A stretch of DNA of 64,000 bases from Streptomyces flaveolus (GCF_014648815.1 NZ_BMRV01000022.1:48581-112580), one strand, 5' to 3'. Shown: positions 51,602 to 59,807, counted from the first letter of the stretch. A program made the numbers and translations. The notes: generated by a model not told the origin, from the letters alone.

Positions 51602-53310
51602 GCCGTCCAGGAGGCCACCCCGCCGAGGCCCGCCGCCTCACCCCGTACGAGTACGCCGCGACCCACGGCCCCCGCGCCGGCGACCGCGTCCGCCTCGGCG
51701 ACTCGGGGCTGACCGTCCGCGTCGAGTCCGACGCCCAGCGGTACGGCGACGAGTTCCTCGCCGGCTTCGGCAAGACCGCCCGCGACGGGCTGCACCTCAA
51801 GGCCGCCGCCGTCCGCGAGACCTGCGACGTCGTCATCAGCAACGTCGTCGTGATCGACGCGGCGCAGGGGATCCGGAAGGTCTCCATCGGCATCCGCGAG
51901 GGCCGGATCTGCTCCATCGGCCGGGCCGGCAACCCCGACACCCTCGACGGCGTCGACGTCGTGGTCGGCACGGGCACGTCCATCGTGTCCGGCGAGGGCC
52001 TCATCGCCACCGCCGGAGCCGTCGACACCCACGTCCACCTGCTCTCCCCGCGCATCATGGAGGCGTCGCTCGCGTCCGGTGTGACGACGATCATCGGCCA
52101 GGAGTTCGGCCCGGTCTGGGGCGTCGGCGTCAACTCGCCCTGGGCACTGAAGCACGCGTTCGGCGCGTTCGACGCCTGGCCGGTCAACATCGGCTTCCTG
52201 GGCCGGGGTTCCTCGTCCCACGAGGCGCCGCTCATCGAGGCCCTGGCCGAGGGCGGGGCCAGCGGATTCAAGGTGCACGAGGACATGGGCGCCCACACGC
52301 GCGCCCTCGACACCGCGCTGCGCGTCGCCGAGGAGCACGACGTCCAGGTCGCCCTGCACAGCGACGGCCTCAACGAATGCCTCTCCGTGGAGGACACCCT
52401 CCGCGTCCTGGAGGGCCGCACCATCCACGCCTTCCACATCGAGGGCTGCGGCGGCGGACACGTCCCCAACGTGCTGAAGATGGCAGGCGTCCCCAACGTC
52501 ATCGGCTCCTCCACCAACCCCACCCTGCCCTTCGGCCGGGACGCGGTCGCCGAGCACTACGGCATGATCGTCTCCGTCCACGACCTCAAGACCGACCTGC
52601 CGGGCGACGCCGCCATGGCCCGCGACCGCATCCGCGCCGGGACCATGGGCGCCGAGGACGTGCTGCACGACCTGGGCGCGATCGGCATCACCTCCTCCGA
52701 CGCGCAGGGCATGGGCCGGGCCGGCGAGACGGTCCGCCGTACCTTCGCGATGGCCGGCAAGATGAAGGCCGAGTTCGGCGCACCCGACGACGACAACGAC
52801 AACGAACGCGTCCTGCGCTACATCGCCAAGCTGACCATCAACCCCGCCATCGCCCACGGGCTGTCCCACGAGGTCGGCTCGATCGAGGTCGGCAAGCTCG
52901 CCGACATCGTCCTGTGGCGCCCGGAGTACTTCGGCGCCAAGCCGCAGCTGGTCCTCAAGTCAGGCTTCCCGGCCTACGGCGTGGTCGGCGACCCGAACGC
53001 GGCCACCGACACCTGCGAACCCCTCGTCCTCGGACCGCAGTTCGGCGCGCACGGCGCCACCCCGGCCGACATCTCGGTGGCCTTCGTCGCGCAGGCCGCC
53101 CTCGACCAGGGCAACGACACCATGCCGACCCGCCGGCGCAGGGTCGCCGTACGCGGCACCCGCGGCATCGGACCGGCCGACCTGCGGCTGAACTCCCGTA
53201 CCGGACAGGTCGACGTCGACCAGCGCACCGGCCTGGTCACCCTCGACGGCGACCCGCTGCGCTCCGAACCGGCCGACTCCGTCTCCCTCAACCGTCTCTA
53301 CTTCCTCTGA
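51598..53310 (+). CDS. Urease-like alpha subunit with altered substrate pocket
   Basis: The protein has 570 residues with the whole UreC fold. Metal ligands match Klebsiella urease: His145 and His147 (DTHVHLL), Lys225 (GFKVHED), His254 (ALHSD), His280 (FHIEG), Asp368 (TSSDAQ). The catalytic residues equivalent to His219, Asp221, His320 and Arg336 are kept as His227, Asp229, His328 and Arg344. But the flap Cys319 is Val327, the next His321 is Asp329, pocket Ala363 is Gly371, and the loop carrying pocket Ala167 (GGGTGPAAGTHATT) is four residues shorter and reads GQEFGPVWGVGV. I see no ureD, ureE, ureF or ureG in the window, although nickel ureases need them. It may act on a larger ureido or guanidino compound. 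Overlap with the UreAB gene is ATGA. Confidence 0.85.
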   Translation: MSRPGGHPAEARRLTPYEYAATHGPRAGDRVRLGDSGLTVRVESDAQRYGDEFLAGFGKTARDGLHLKAAAVRETCDVVISNVVVIDAAQGIRKVSIGIREGRICSIGRAGNPDTLDGVDVVVGTGTSIVSGEGLIATAGAVDTHVHLLSPRIMEASLASGVTTIIGQEFGPVWGVGVNSPWALKHAFGAFDAWPVNIGFLGRGSSSHEAPLIEALAEGGASGFKVHEDMGAHTRALDTALRVAEEHDVQVALHSDGLNECLSVEDTLRVLEGRTIHAFHIEGCGGGHVPNVLKMAGVPNVIGSSTNPTLPFGRDAVAEHYGMIVSVHDLKTDLPGDAAMARDRIRAGTMGAEDVLHDLGAIGITSSDAQGMGRAGETVRRTFAMAGKMKAEFGAPDDDNDNERVLRYIAKLTINPAIAHGLSHEVGSIEVGKLADIVLWRPEYFGAKPQLVLKSGFPAYGVVGDPNAATDTCEPLVLGPQFGAHGATPADISVAFVAQAALDQGNDTMPTRRRRVAVRGTRGIGPADLRLNSRTGQVDVDQRTGLVTLDGDPLRSEPADSVSLNRLYFL

Positions 53311-53324
53311 CCTGGGACACCTCC

Positions 53325-54344
53325 ATGACCTTCCGCATGCCCCCCGAGTGGGCCCCGCACGAACGCACCTGGATGGCCTGGCCCGGCCCCAACCCGACGT
53401 TCACGAACGACGAGGAGCTGGCCGAGGCCCGGGCGGCCTGGGCGTCCGTCGCCCGCGCGGTGCGCCGTTTCGAGCCGGTGACGATGGTGCACGGGCCCGG
53501 CCAGGGAGACACCGCGCGCGAGCTGCTCGGCCCCGACGTCGACCTGGTGGAACGCGAGCTGGACGACGCCTGGATGCGGGACATCGGCCCCACCTTCGTG
53601 ACGGACGGGCAGGGCGGTCTGGCCGCCGTGGACTGGGTGTTCAACGGCTGGGGCGCCCAGGACTGGGCCCGCTGGGAGCACGACTCCAAGATCGGCCGCC
53701 ATGTCGCGGATCTCGCCGGTGTCCCCGTACTGAGCAGCACGCTCGTCAACGAGGGCGGCGCGATCCACGTCGACGGCGAGGGCACGGTCCTGCTGACCGA
53801 CACCGTCCAGCTCGGCTCCGGCCGCAACCCCGGCTGGACCCGCGAGGAGGTCGAGGCGGAGATCCACGCCAAGCTCGGCACCACCAAGGCGATCTGGCTC
53901 CCGCACGGCCTGGCCGGCGACTACGGCACGTACGGCACCCAGGGCCACGTCGACATCGTCGCGGCCTTCGCGCGGCCGGGCACCGTCGTCGTGCACAGCC
54001 AGCGCGACCCCGGCCACCCCGACCACGCCCGCTCCCAGCTGTACCTGGACATCCTCCGTGGCCAGACCGACGCCAAGGGCCGTCGCCTGGAGGTCGTCGA
54101 GATCCCCGCCCCGACGGTCCTGAAGGACGAGGAGGGCGACTGGGTCGACTACTCGTACATCAACCACTACCTGTGCAACGACGGCGTCGTCCTCTGCGCC
54201 TTCGACGACCCGAACGACGAACTCGCGGCGGGCATCTTCCGCCGTCTGTTCCCCGAGCGCACAGTGACCCTGGTGGACGCGCGTACGATCTTCGCGGGCG
54301 GCGGAGGCATCCACTGCATCACACAGCAGCAGCCGAGGATCTAG
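53325..54344 (+). CDS. Agmatine deiminase family protein
   Basis: The protein has 339 residues in the peptidyl-arginine deiminase-like superfamily (PF04371 type). Members convert agmatine to N-carbamoylputrescine and ammonia. The catalytic Cys lies in GGGGIHCITQQQP near the C-terminus. The Asp/Arg pair is in DDAWMRDIGPTFV, and the His and Asp of the active site in GTQGHVDIVAAF and LPHGLAGDYGTYGT. It starts 14 bases after the urease-like gene and belongs to the same operon. Agmatine as the real substrate is inferred from family membership. No aguB-type carbamoylputrescine hydrolase is seen in the window. Confidence 0.88.
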   Translation: MTFRMPPEWAPHERTWMAWPGPNPTFTNDEELAEARAAWASVARAVRRFEPVTMVHGPGQGDTARELLGPDVDLVERELDDAWMRDIGPTFVTDGQGGLAAVDWVFNGWGAQDWARWEHDSKIGRHVADLAGVPVLSSTLVNEGGAIHVDGEGTVLLTDTVQLGSGRNPGWTREEVEAEIHAKLGTTKAIWLPHGLAGDYGTYGTQGHVDIVAAFARPGTVVVHSQRDPGHPDHARSQLYLDILRGQTDAKGRRLEVVEIPAPTVLKDEEGDWVDYSYINHYLCNDGVVLCAFDDPNDELAAGIFRRLFPERTVTLVDARTIFAGGGGIHCITQQQPRI

Positions 54345-54354
54345 GAGCGGGGAC

Positions 54355-54957
54355 ATGGCCGGTGGTGGGCGCAGGCAGGCCCCGCCGCGCGAGAACGTGC
54401 TCGCCGCCGCCATGGAGATGATCGCCGAGCGCGGCCTGGAGAAGCTCACCATGGCGGCGCTCGGCCGCGAGGTCGGCATGAGCAGCGGCCATCTCCTCTA
54501 CTACTTCCACTCCAAGGACGAGCTGCTGCTGCGCACCCTGGAGTGGAGCGAGGGCCGCCTCGGCGCGGAGCGCGCCCGCCTGCTCACCCGGGCGGGCACG
54601 GCCCGCGAACGCCTCGACGCCTACGTCGACCTCTATGTGCCCGACGGCCACCGCGACCCGCACTGGACGCTGTGGCTGGAGGTGTGGAACCGCTCGCAGA
54701 ACGCGGACGACGAGGCCCGCGACCGGCAGGCCGCCATCGAGGGCGCCTGGCACCGCGACCTCGTCGCCCTGCTCGCCGAGGGCGTCTCGCGCGGCGAGTT
54801 CCGCCCCGTCGACCCCGACCGTTTCGCGGCCCGCCTGCGCGCCCTCCTCGACGGTTTCGCCATCCACGTCGCGATCGGGCTGCGCGGGACGGACCGGGCG
54901 CAGGTCCTCGGCCACGTGAGGGAGTTCCTCACCGACGGTCTCTACGCGGAGGCCTGA
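54355..54957 (+). CDS. TetR-family regulator of the urease-like cluster
   Basis: The protein has 200 residues. The DNA-binding part (ENVLAAAMEMIAERGLEKLTMAALGREVGMSSGHLLYYFHSKDELL, positions about 13-57) is intact. The C-terminal region (HWTLWLEVWNRSQNADDEARDRQ, GFAIHVAIGLRG) resembles BetI-like TetR proteins that sense small cationic metabolites. It is 10 bases after the deiminase gene and closes the operon. The TTAGAG/CTCTAA palindromes in the divergent region are its probable targets. Confidence 0.88.
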   Translation: MAGGGRRQAPPRENVLAAAMEMIAERGLEKLTMAALGREVGMSSGHLLYYFHSKDELLLRTLEWSEGRLGAERARLLTRAGTARERLDAYVDLYVPDGHRDPHWTLWLEVWNRSQNADDEARDRQAAIEGAWHRDLVALLAEGVSRGEFRPVDPDRFAARLRALLDGFAIHVAIGLRGTDRAQVLGHVREFLTDGLYAEA

Positions 54958-55027
54958 CGCGGACGCTCCCCGTTCGCATCCTGAGACGGACGGTGAGAAG
55001 CGGGACGGACTGTGCCAGACTGCCGCC

Positions 55028-55078
55028 GTGCTCTCGTTCGCCATGATTATTGGCAGCAGGCGCGCCGGTCCGCAGTGA
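55028..55078 (+). CDS. cimA leader peptide with two consecutive Ile codons
   Basis: Reading from ATG 55043, the peptide is MIIGSRRAGPQ followed by TGA at 55076-55078. An in-frame GTG at 55028 would add LSFA before the Met. The two isoleucine codons are both ATT, rare in this genome. A strong terminator hairpin begins 55 bases after the stop, and cimA, first enzyme of the citramalate route to isoleucine, starts 188 bases after the stop. There is no ribosome binding site before either start, so leaderless initiation is possible. Confidence 0.65.
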   Translation: MLSFAMIIGSRRAGPQ

Positions 55079-55133
55079 CCATCACGTACGACCAGGTACG
55101 GGTGGACACCGTCGTCCTCGACCCGCGCGCAGA

Positions 55134-55158
55134 CCTCTCGCACCCGCGAGAGGTTTTT
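55134..55158 (+). terminator. Attenuator terminator upstream of cimA
   Basis: CCTCTCGC (55134-55141) and GCGAGAGG (55146-55153) form a perfect 8-bp stem with a 4-base loop (ACCC) followed by five T at 55154-55158, then CGTTTT. It is a strong intrinsic terminator placed in the untranslated leader of cimA, 55 bases after the Ile-Ile leader stop. The resemblance to the ilvB attenuator in design and spacing supports attenuation. Confidence 0.75.
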
Positions 55159-55266
55159 CGTTTTCCTGGCCCACCTCAAGCCGGGAAGAGAGCGCGAGGG
55201 ATCATAGATGGACGGTGGAGCCGGTCATTCCGGTTGACCGAGATCCCCTACAGGAGCCTTCAGATC

Positions 55267-56871
55267 ATGACCGCAACCAGCGAACTCGACGATTCGTTCC
55301 ACGTCTTCGACACCACCCTGCGCGACGGCGCGCAGCGCGAGGGCATCAACCTCACGGTCGCGGACAAGCTGGCCATCGCACGGCACCTGGACGACTTCGG
55401 TGTGGGCTTCATCGAGGGCGGCTGGCCCGGCGCGAACCCCCGTGACACCGAGTTCTTCGCCCGCGCCCAGCAGGAGATCGACTTCCAGCACGCCCAGTTG
55501 GTCGCCTTCGGCTCCACCCGCCGCGCCGGAACGACCGCAGCCGAGGACCCCCAGGTCAGGGCGCTGCTGGAGTCCGGCGCCCAGGTGATCACGCTGGTCG
55601 CCAAGTCCCACGACCGGCACGTCGAACTGGCGCTGCGCACCACGCTCGACGAGAACGTGGCCATGGTCGCGGACACCGTCTCCCACCTGAAGGCCCAGGG
55701 CCGCCGGGTCTTCGTCGACTGCGAGCACTTCTTCGACGGCTACCGCGCCAACCCCGAGTACGCGAAGGCCGTCGTCCGCGCCGCCTCCGAGGCGGGCGCC
55801 GACGTCGTCGTCCTGTGCGACACCAACGGCGGCATGCTCCCGGCGCAGATCCAGGCCGTGGTCGCCACGGTGCTGGCCGACACCGGCGCCCGGCTCGGCA
55901 TCCACGCCCAGGACGACACCGGGTGCGCGGTCGCCAACACCCTCGCGGCGGTCGACGCGGGCGCGACCCACGTGCAGTGCACGGCGAACGGCTACGGCGA
56001 GCGCGTCGGCAACGCCAACCTGTTCCCCGTGGTGGCCGCCCTCGAGCTGAAGTACGGCAAGAAGGTGCTGCCCGAGGGCCGGCTGCGCGAGATGACGCGG
56101 ATCTCCCACGCCATCGCCGAGGTCGTCAACCTCACCCCCTCCACCCACCAGCCCTACGTCGGCGTCTCCGCCTTCGCGCACAAGGCCGGTCTGCACGCCT
56201 CAGCGATCAAGGTCGACCCGGACCTGTACCAGCACATCGACCCCGAGCTGGTCGGCAACACCATGCGCATGCTGGTCTCCGACATGGCCGGCCGCGCCTC
56301 CATCGAGCTCAAGGGCAAGGAACTCGGCATCGACCTCGGCGGCGACCGCGAACTGGTCGGCCGGGTCGTCGAGCGGGTCAAGGAGCGCGAGCTCAGGGGC
56401 TACACGTACGAGGCCGCGGACGCGAGCTTCGAACTCCTCCTGCGCGCGGAGGCCGAGGGCAGGAAGCTGGAGTACTTCGAGGTCGAGTCCTGGCGCGCGA
56501 TCGTCGAGGACCGCCCCGACGGCACCCACGCCAACGAGGCCACCGTGAAGCTGTGGGCCAAGGGCGAGCGCATCGTCGCCACGGCCGAGGGCAACGGCCC
56601 GGTCAACGCCCTGGACCGCGCCCTGCGGGTCGCCCTGGAGAAGATCTACCCGGAGCTCGCCAAGCTCGACCTGGTCGACTACAAGGTCCGCATCCTGGAG
56701 GGCGTGCACGGCACCCAGTCCACGACCCGGGTCCTCATCTCCACGTCCGACGGGACGGGCGAGTGGTCCACGGTCGGCGTCGCGGAGAACGTCATCGCCG
56801 CGTCCTGGCAGGCGCTGGAGGACGCGTACACGTACGGCCTGCTGCGCGCGGGGGTCGCACCGGCCCGGTGA
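55267..56871 (+). CDS. cimA: Citramalate synthase
   Basis: The protein has 534 residues. It condenses pyruvate with acetyl-CoA to (R)-citramalate, the start of a threonine-independent path to 2-ketobutyrate and isoleucine. FDTTLRDGAQREGINLTV and FGVGFIEGGWPGANPRDTEFF fit citramalate synthases rather than 2-isopropylmalate synthases, in which the analogous loops differ. VLCDTNGGMLP and GIHAQDDTGCAVANTLAA give the metal-binding His and Asp region. The C-terminal LeuA-type regulatory domain is present. AGGAG lies about 11 bases before the ATG at 55267, and longer in-frame starts run through the leader structure. Annotation as leuA would be a mistake. LeuB and IlvE of the same path are encoded nearby. 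Confidence 0.88.
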   Translation: MTATSELDDSFHVFDTTLRDGAQREGINLTVADKLAIARHLDDFGVGFIEGGWPGANPRDTEFFARAQQEIDFQHAQLVAFGSTRRAGTTAAEDPQVRALLESGAQVITLVAKSHDRHVELALRTTLDENVAMVADTVSHLKAQGRRVFVDCEHFFDGYRANPEYAKAVVRAASEAGADVVVLCDTNGGMLPAQIQAVVATVLADTGARLGIHAQDDTGCAVANTLAAVDAGATHVQCTANGYGERVGNANLFPVVAALELKYGKKVLPEGRLREMTRISHAIAEVVNLTPSTHQPYVGVSAFAHKAGLHASAIKVDPDLYQHIDPELVGNTMRMLVSDMAGRASIELKGKELGIDLGGDRELVGRVVERVKERELRGYTYEAADASFELLLRAEAEGRKLEYFEVESWRAIVEDRPDGTHANEATVKLWAKGERIVATAEGNGPVNALDRALRVALEKIYPELAKLDLVDYKVRILEGVHGTQSTTRVLISTSDGTGEWSTVGVAENVIAASWQALEDAYTYGLLRAGVAPAR

Positions 56872-56946
56872 GCGAGGTTTCCCGGTCCTCACTGATGTCT
56901 CATTGGTGGGGATTCGGGTACTTTCGAACGTATGAAGGACGTCCGT

Positions 56947-58275
56947 ATGCAAGTCCTCATACGCCTGCTGGTCGTGCCGGTCGTCGCCGCCCTCGCGGTG
57001 CTGATGGCCGGTGCGCCCGGCGCCCACGCGGCCACGGACGTGTCCGAGATCGGCGCGGCCCTGCGTGAAAGTCCCGTGTACGTGGACCCGGCCGCCTCCG
57101 ACCTGCTGTCCGACGCGGACGCCGACGCGCTCGCCGACAAGATCGAGAGCGCGGACGAGCCGGTCTTCGTGGCGGTCCTGCCGGCGGACTACCCGACGCA
57201 GAACCTCTTCCAGAACCTCCGCACGGAGACCGGCATCACCGGCTTGTACGGCATCCGCCTCGGCGACCGCTTCGACGCGCGCGCCGACAGCAGCGTGCTG
57301 AGCCGGCAGGGAGTGAACAACCTGGTCACGGCCGTGCAGGGCGCCGGTGACCCCAAGGCCCAGCTGAACGACTTCGTCGACGACGCGCTGCGCAGCGTGC
57401 GCGGCTCGGCCCCCGCCTCCTGGGACTCGGGCGGCTCCGCCGTCTCGACGGGCGCGCTGATCGGCGCCGGCGCGGTCGTGGTGGTCGGCGGCGCGGGCGC
57501 CTACGCGCTGGTGCGGCGCAACCGGCACCGCCGCGAGGAGGAGCAGCGGGCGGCGCTGGAGCGGCTGCGGGTGGTGGTCGACGAGGACATCACGGCGTTC
57601 GGCGAGGAACTCGACCGCCTGGACTTCCACCCCGCCGAGCCCCGCGCGGACGACGCGATGCGCGCCGACTACGAACGCGCCCTGGACGCCTACGACCAGG
57701 CGAAGACGTACATGGCCGACGCCCGTCGGCCGGAGGACGTCCGGGCCGTCACCGAGGCACTGGAGGACGGCCGCTTCTCCCTCGCGCAGCTCTCCGCGCG
57801 CCGTGAGGGCAGGCCCCTGCCTGAGCGCCGCCCGCCGTGCTTCTTCGACCCGCGCCACGGTCCGTCCGTCGCCGACGCCACCTGGACCCCGCCGGGCGGC
57901 GCCACGCGCGAGGTGCCGGTCTGCGCGGCCGACCGGGCCCGCCTGTCCGACGGCCGGGACCCCATGGTCCGCGAGGTGGAGACCGACTACGGCCGCCGCC
58001 CGTACTGGGACGCGGGCCCGGCCTACGGCCCCTGGGCGGGCGGCTACTTCGGCGGCGGCATCCTGCCCGGCCTGCTGGTCGGCACGATGCTGGGCAGCAT
58101 GATGGCCACCCCGGCCTACGCGGCCGACTACGGCGCCGGGTACGGCGACTTCGGCGGGTACGACGGGGGTGACGTGTCCGGCGGCGACTTCGACCCCGGC
58201 GACTTCGGCGGCGGTTTCGGCGGCGGCGACTTCGGCGGCGGAGGCGGCGGAGGGGACTTCGGCGGAGGCTTCTGA
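56947..58275 (+). CDS. Secreted/membrane protein with Gly-rich C-terminus
   Basis: The protein has about 442 residues. The ATG at 56947 is preferred because GAAGGA lies at 56934-56939. Signal peptide LIRLLVVPVVAALAVLMAGAPGAHA is followed by an extracytoplasmic domain (VYVDPAASDLLSDADADALADKI ... PVFVAVLPADYP), a helix (GALIGAGAVVVVGGAGAYALV, about residue 190), a cytoplasmic helical part with charged residues, and a long tail that ends in GGDF/GGGF repeats. DPAASDLLSDADADAL resembles actinobacterial proteins of unknown role with a TPM-like fold; this is weak. It starts 75 bases after cimA. Function unknown. Confidence 0.65.
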   Translation: MQVLIRLLVVPVVAALAVLMAGAPGAHAATDVSEIGAALRESPVYVDPAASDLLSDADADALADKIESADEPVFVAVLPADYPTQNLFQNLRTETGITGLYGIRLGDRFDARADSSVLSRQGVNNLVTAVQGAGDPKAQLNDFVDDALRSVRGSAPASWDSGGSAVSTGALIGAGAVVVVGGAGAYALVRRNRHRREEEQRAALERLRVVVDEDITAFGEELDRLDFHPAEPRADDAMRADYERALDAYDQAKTYMADARRPEDVRAVTEALEDGRFSLAQLSARREGRPLPERRPPCFFDPRHGPSVADATWTPPGGATREVPVCAADRARLSDGRDPMVREVETDYGRRPYWDAGPAYGPWAGGYFGGGILPGLLVGTMLGSMMATPAYAADYGAGYGDFGGYDGGDVSGGDFDPGDFGGGFGGGDFGGGGGGGDFGGGF

Positions 58276-58298
58276 ACAGCCCACCCCCACCGCCCCGG

Positions 58299-58384
58299 TC
58301 AGGCCCGGCTCGTACGGCACGGCCGGGCCGTGCCGGTGGCCGAGGAGGCGGGGCCGGCGGCGGCCGCGAGCCCCGCGCTCACCC
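58299..58384 (-). pseudogene. Decayed copy of the 3' end of an MFS efflux gene
   Basis: On the minus strand this stretch reads VSAGLAAAAGPASSATGTAR and then a stop. The MFS gene just downstream on the map (58411-59580, minus) ends VSAGLAACAVALALAAPVAGTAR. The first 43 bases of each from the stop codon match at about 80 percent by eye, in the same frame. It is a remnant of a duplicated or recombined MFS gene and is not expressed as a protein. Confidence 0.6.
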
Positions 58385-58410
58385 CACCACGCCGGTGGGC
58401 GGTGCCTCGG

Positions 58411-59580
58411 TCAGGCCCGCCGCGTACCCCACGACCGGGCCGTGCCCGCGACCGGGGCCGCGAGGGCGAGGGCGACGGCGCATGCCGCGAGGCCCGCGCT
58501 CACCCACACCGGCGACCGGTAACCGAACCCCGCGCCGATCGCCGCGCCCCCGGCCCACGGACCCAGCGCCGCGCCCACGTTGAACGCGGCCGTCGCGAAG
58601 CCGCCCGCCAGCGTGGGCGCGCCCGGCGCCGCGTAGAGGGCTTGCGCGATCAGTGTGGACCCGACGCCGAAGGACAGCGCACCCTGCGCGAACACGAGCC
58701 CGAGCACGAGCACCGGGTGTCCGGCGCCGAGCGCGAGCAGCGCCCACCCGGCGCACAGCGCGGCCCCGCCGGCCGTCACCACCGGCCCCGGGCGCCGGTC
58801 GGCGAGCCGTCCACCGGCGCTGACCCCGACGAACGACCCCGCACCGAACAGCGCGAGCACCCCGGGCGTCCACGCGCCGTCCAGCCCGCCGACCTCGGTG
58901 GCCAGGGGAGCGAGGTAGGTGAAGGTGCAGAAGGTCGCCCCGTTCACCAGTGCCCCCAGCAGCAGGGTGACCGACAGACGCGGGCTGCGCAGGGCCTCCA
59001 GCTCACCCCGCAGCGGGGGAGCGGCGGCATCGGCGGCCCCGGCCGGCACCGACCGGGCGACGGCGATCACGGCGGGCACCGACAGCAGGGCCACCGCCCA
59101 GAAGGCCGACCGCCAGCCCCACACCTGCCCGAGGAGCGCCCCGGCCGGCACCCCGACCACGCAGGCCAGCGTCACCCCGCCCAGCAGCATGGACGTGGCC
59201 CGCCCCTTGGCGTGCGGCGGCACCATGCCGGCGGCGGTCACCAGGGCGACGGCCAGGAACCCGGCGTTGGCCAGCGCACCGGCCACGCGGGTGACGAGCA
59301 GTGTCCCGAAGCTGTCGGTGACGGCACCGATCACATGGACGGCGAGGAAGACGACCAGGAACCCGAGCAGGGCCCCGCGCCGCGACCACCGCCGTGCGAG
59401 GCCCGCCATCAGCGGCGCCCCGACGACCATTCCCACCGCGAAGGCGGAGGTCAGGGCCCCCGCCGCGGGGACGGTGACCTGTAGATCCCTCGCGATGTCC
59501 GGGACCAGCCCGGACAGCATGAACTCGGACGTTCCCTGGGCGAACACGGCAAGGCCCAGCAGAAGAAGAGCGAACGGCAT
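58411..59580 (-). CDS. MFS transporter, Cmx/CmlR-like chloramphenicol efflux type
   Basis: The protein has 389 residues and 12 helices. MPFALLLLGLAVFAQGTSEFMLSGLVPDIARDLQV is the first helix, GAPLMAGLARRWSRRGALLGF holds motif A, and FGTLLVTRVAGALANAGFLAVALVTAAGMV is typical of Cmx/CmlR-like chloramphenicol exporters. GGAG lies 7 bases before the ATG at 59580. The 5' leader is over 100 bases long and contains a 10-bp hairpin (59704-59727). A duplicate of its 3' end remains at 58299-58384. Drug specificity is inferred by similarity from memory. Confidence 0.8.
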   Translation of the reverse strand: MPFALLLLGLAVFAQGTSEFMLSGLVPDIARDLQVTVPAAGALTSAFAVGMVVGAPLMAGLARRWSRRGALLGFLVVFLAVHVIGAVTDSFGTLLVTRVAGALANAGFLAVALVTAAGMVPPHAKGRATSMLLGGVTLACVVGVPAGALLGQVWGWRSAFWAVALLSVPAVIAVARSVPAGAADAAAPPLRGELEALRSPRLSVTLLLGALVNGATFCTFTYLAPLATEVGGLDGAWTPGVLALFGAGSFVGVSAGGRLADRRPGPVVTAGGAALCAGWALLALGAGHPVLVLGLVFAQGALSFGVGSTLIAQALYAAPGAPTLAGGFATAAFNVGAALGPWAGGAAIGAGFGYRSPVWVSAGLAACAVALALAAPVAGTARSWGTRRA

Positions 59581-59703
59581 GAAGAAACTCCGCACTCCGG
59601 AAGTCGACGTCGAACACGACACGGCGGACGGCTGTCCGGCGGCGGTCACGACGACGACGGCCCGGGTACGCGCGGAGCGCGCCCCTCAGTCCGACATCAC
59701 GAA

Positions 59704-59727
59704 CGGCCACCGGAGAGCCGGTGGCCG
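59704..59727 (-). promoter_or_regulatory. Leader hairpin upstream of the MFS gene
   Basis: CGGCCACCGG (59704-59713) and CCGGTGGCCG (59718-59727) form a perfect 10-bp stem with a 4-base loop, 124 bases before the MFS start. It lies in the leader or promoter of the efflux gene and may be an operator or an attenuation element like those of other inducible Cmx-type genes. Confidence 0.45.
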
Positions 59728-59807
59728 GAGTCTGGATGCTTCGGGGCTGTTCACGGAGGGAAGGCTAGCCCGTTTCCCGCCGCGGCACGAGCGATTAGCG
59801 TGACCCC

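Noticed and set aside
51598..53310. Loss of the catalytic flap histidine in the urease-like protein
   Set aside because: A first quick alignment put Val at the position of His320. Ungapped alignment from EHYGM to DRIR shows that His328 is kept and only the preceding Cys is replaced.
55012..55266. Longer cimA start reading through the leader and attenuator
   Set aside because: The extra residues are unlike CimA N-termini, and a ribosome binding site lies directly before ATG 55267.
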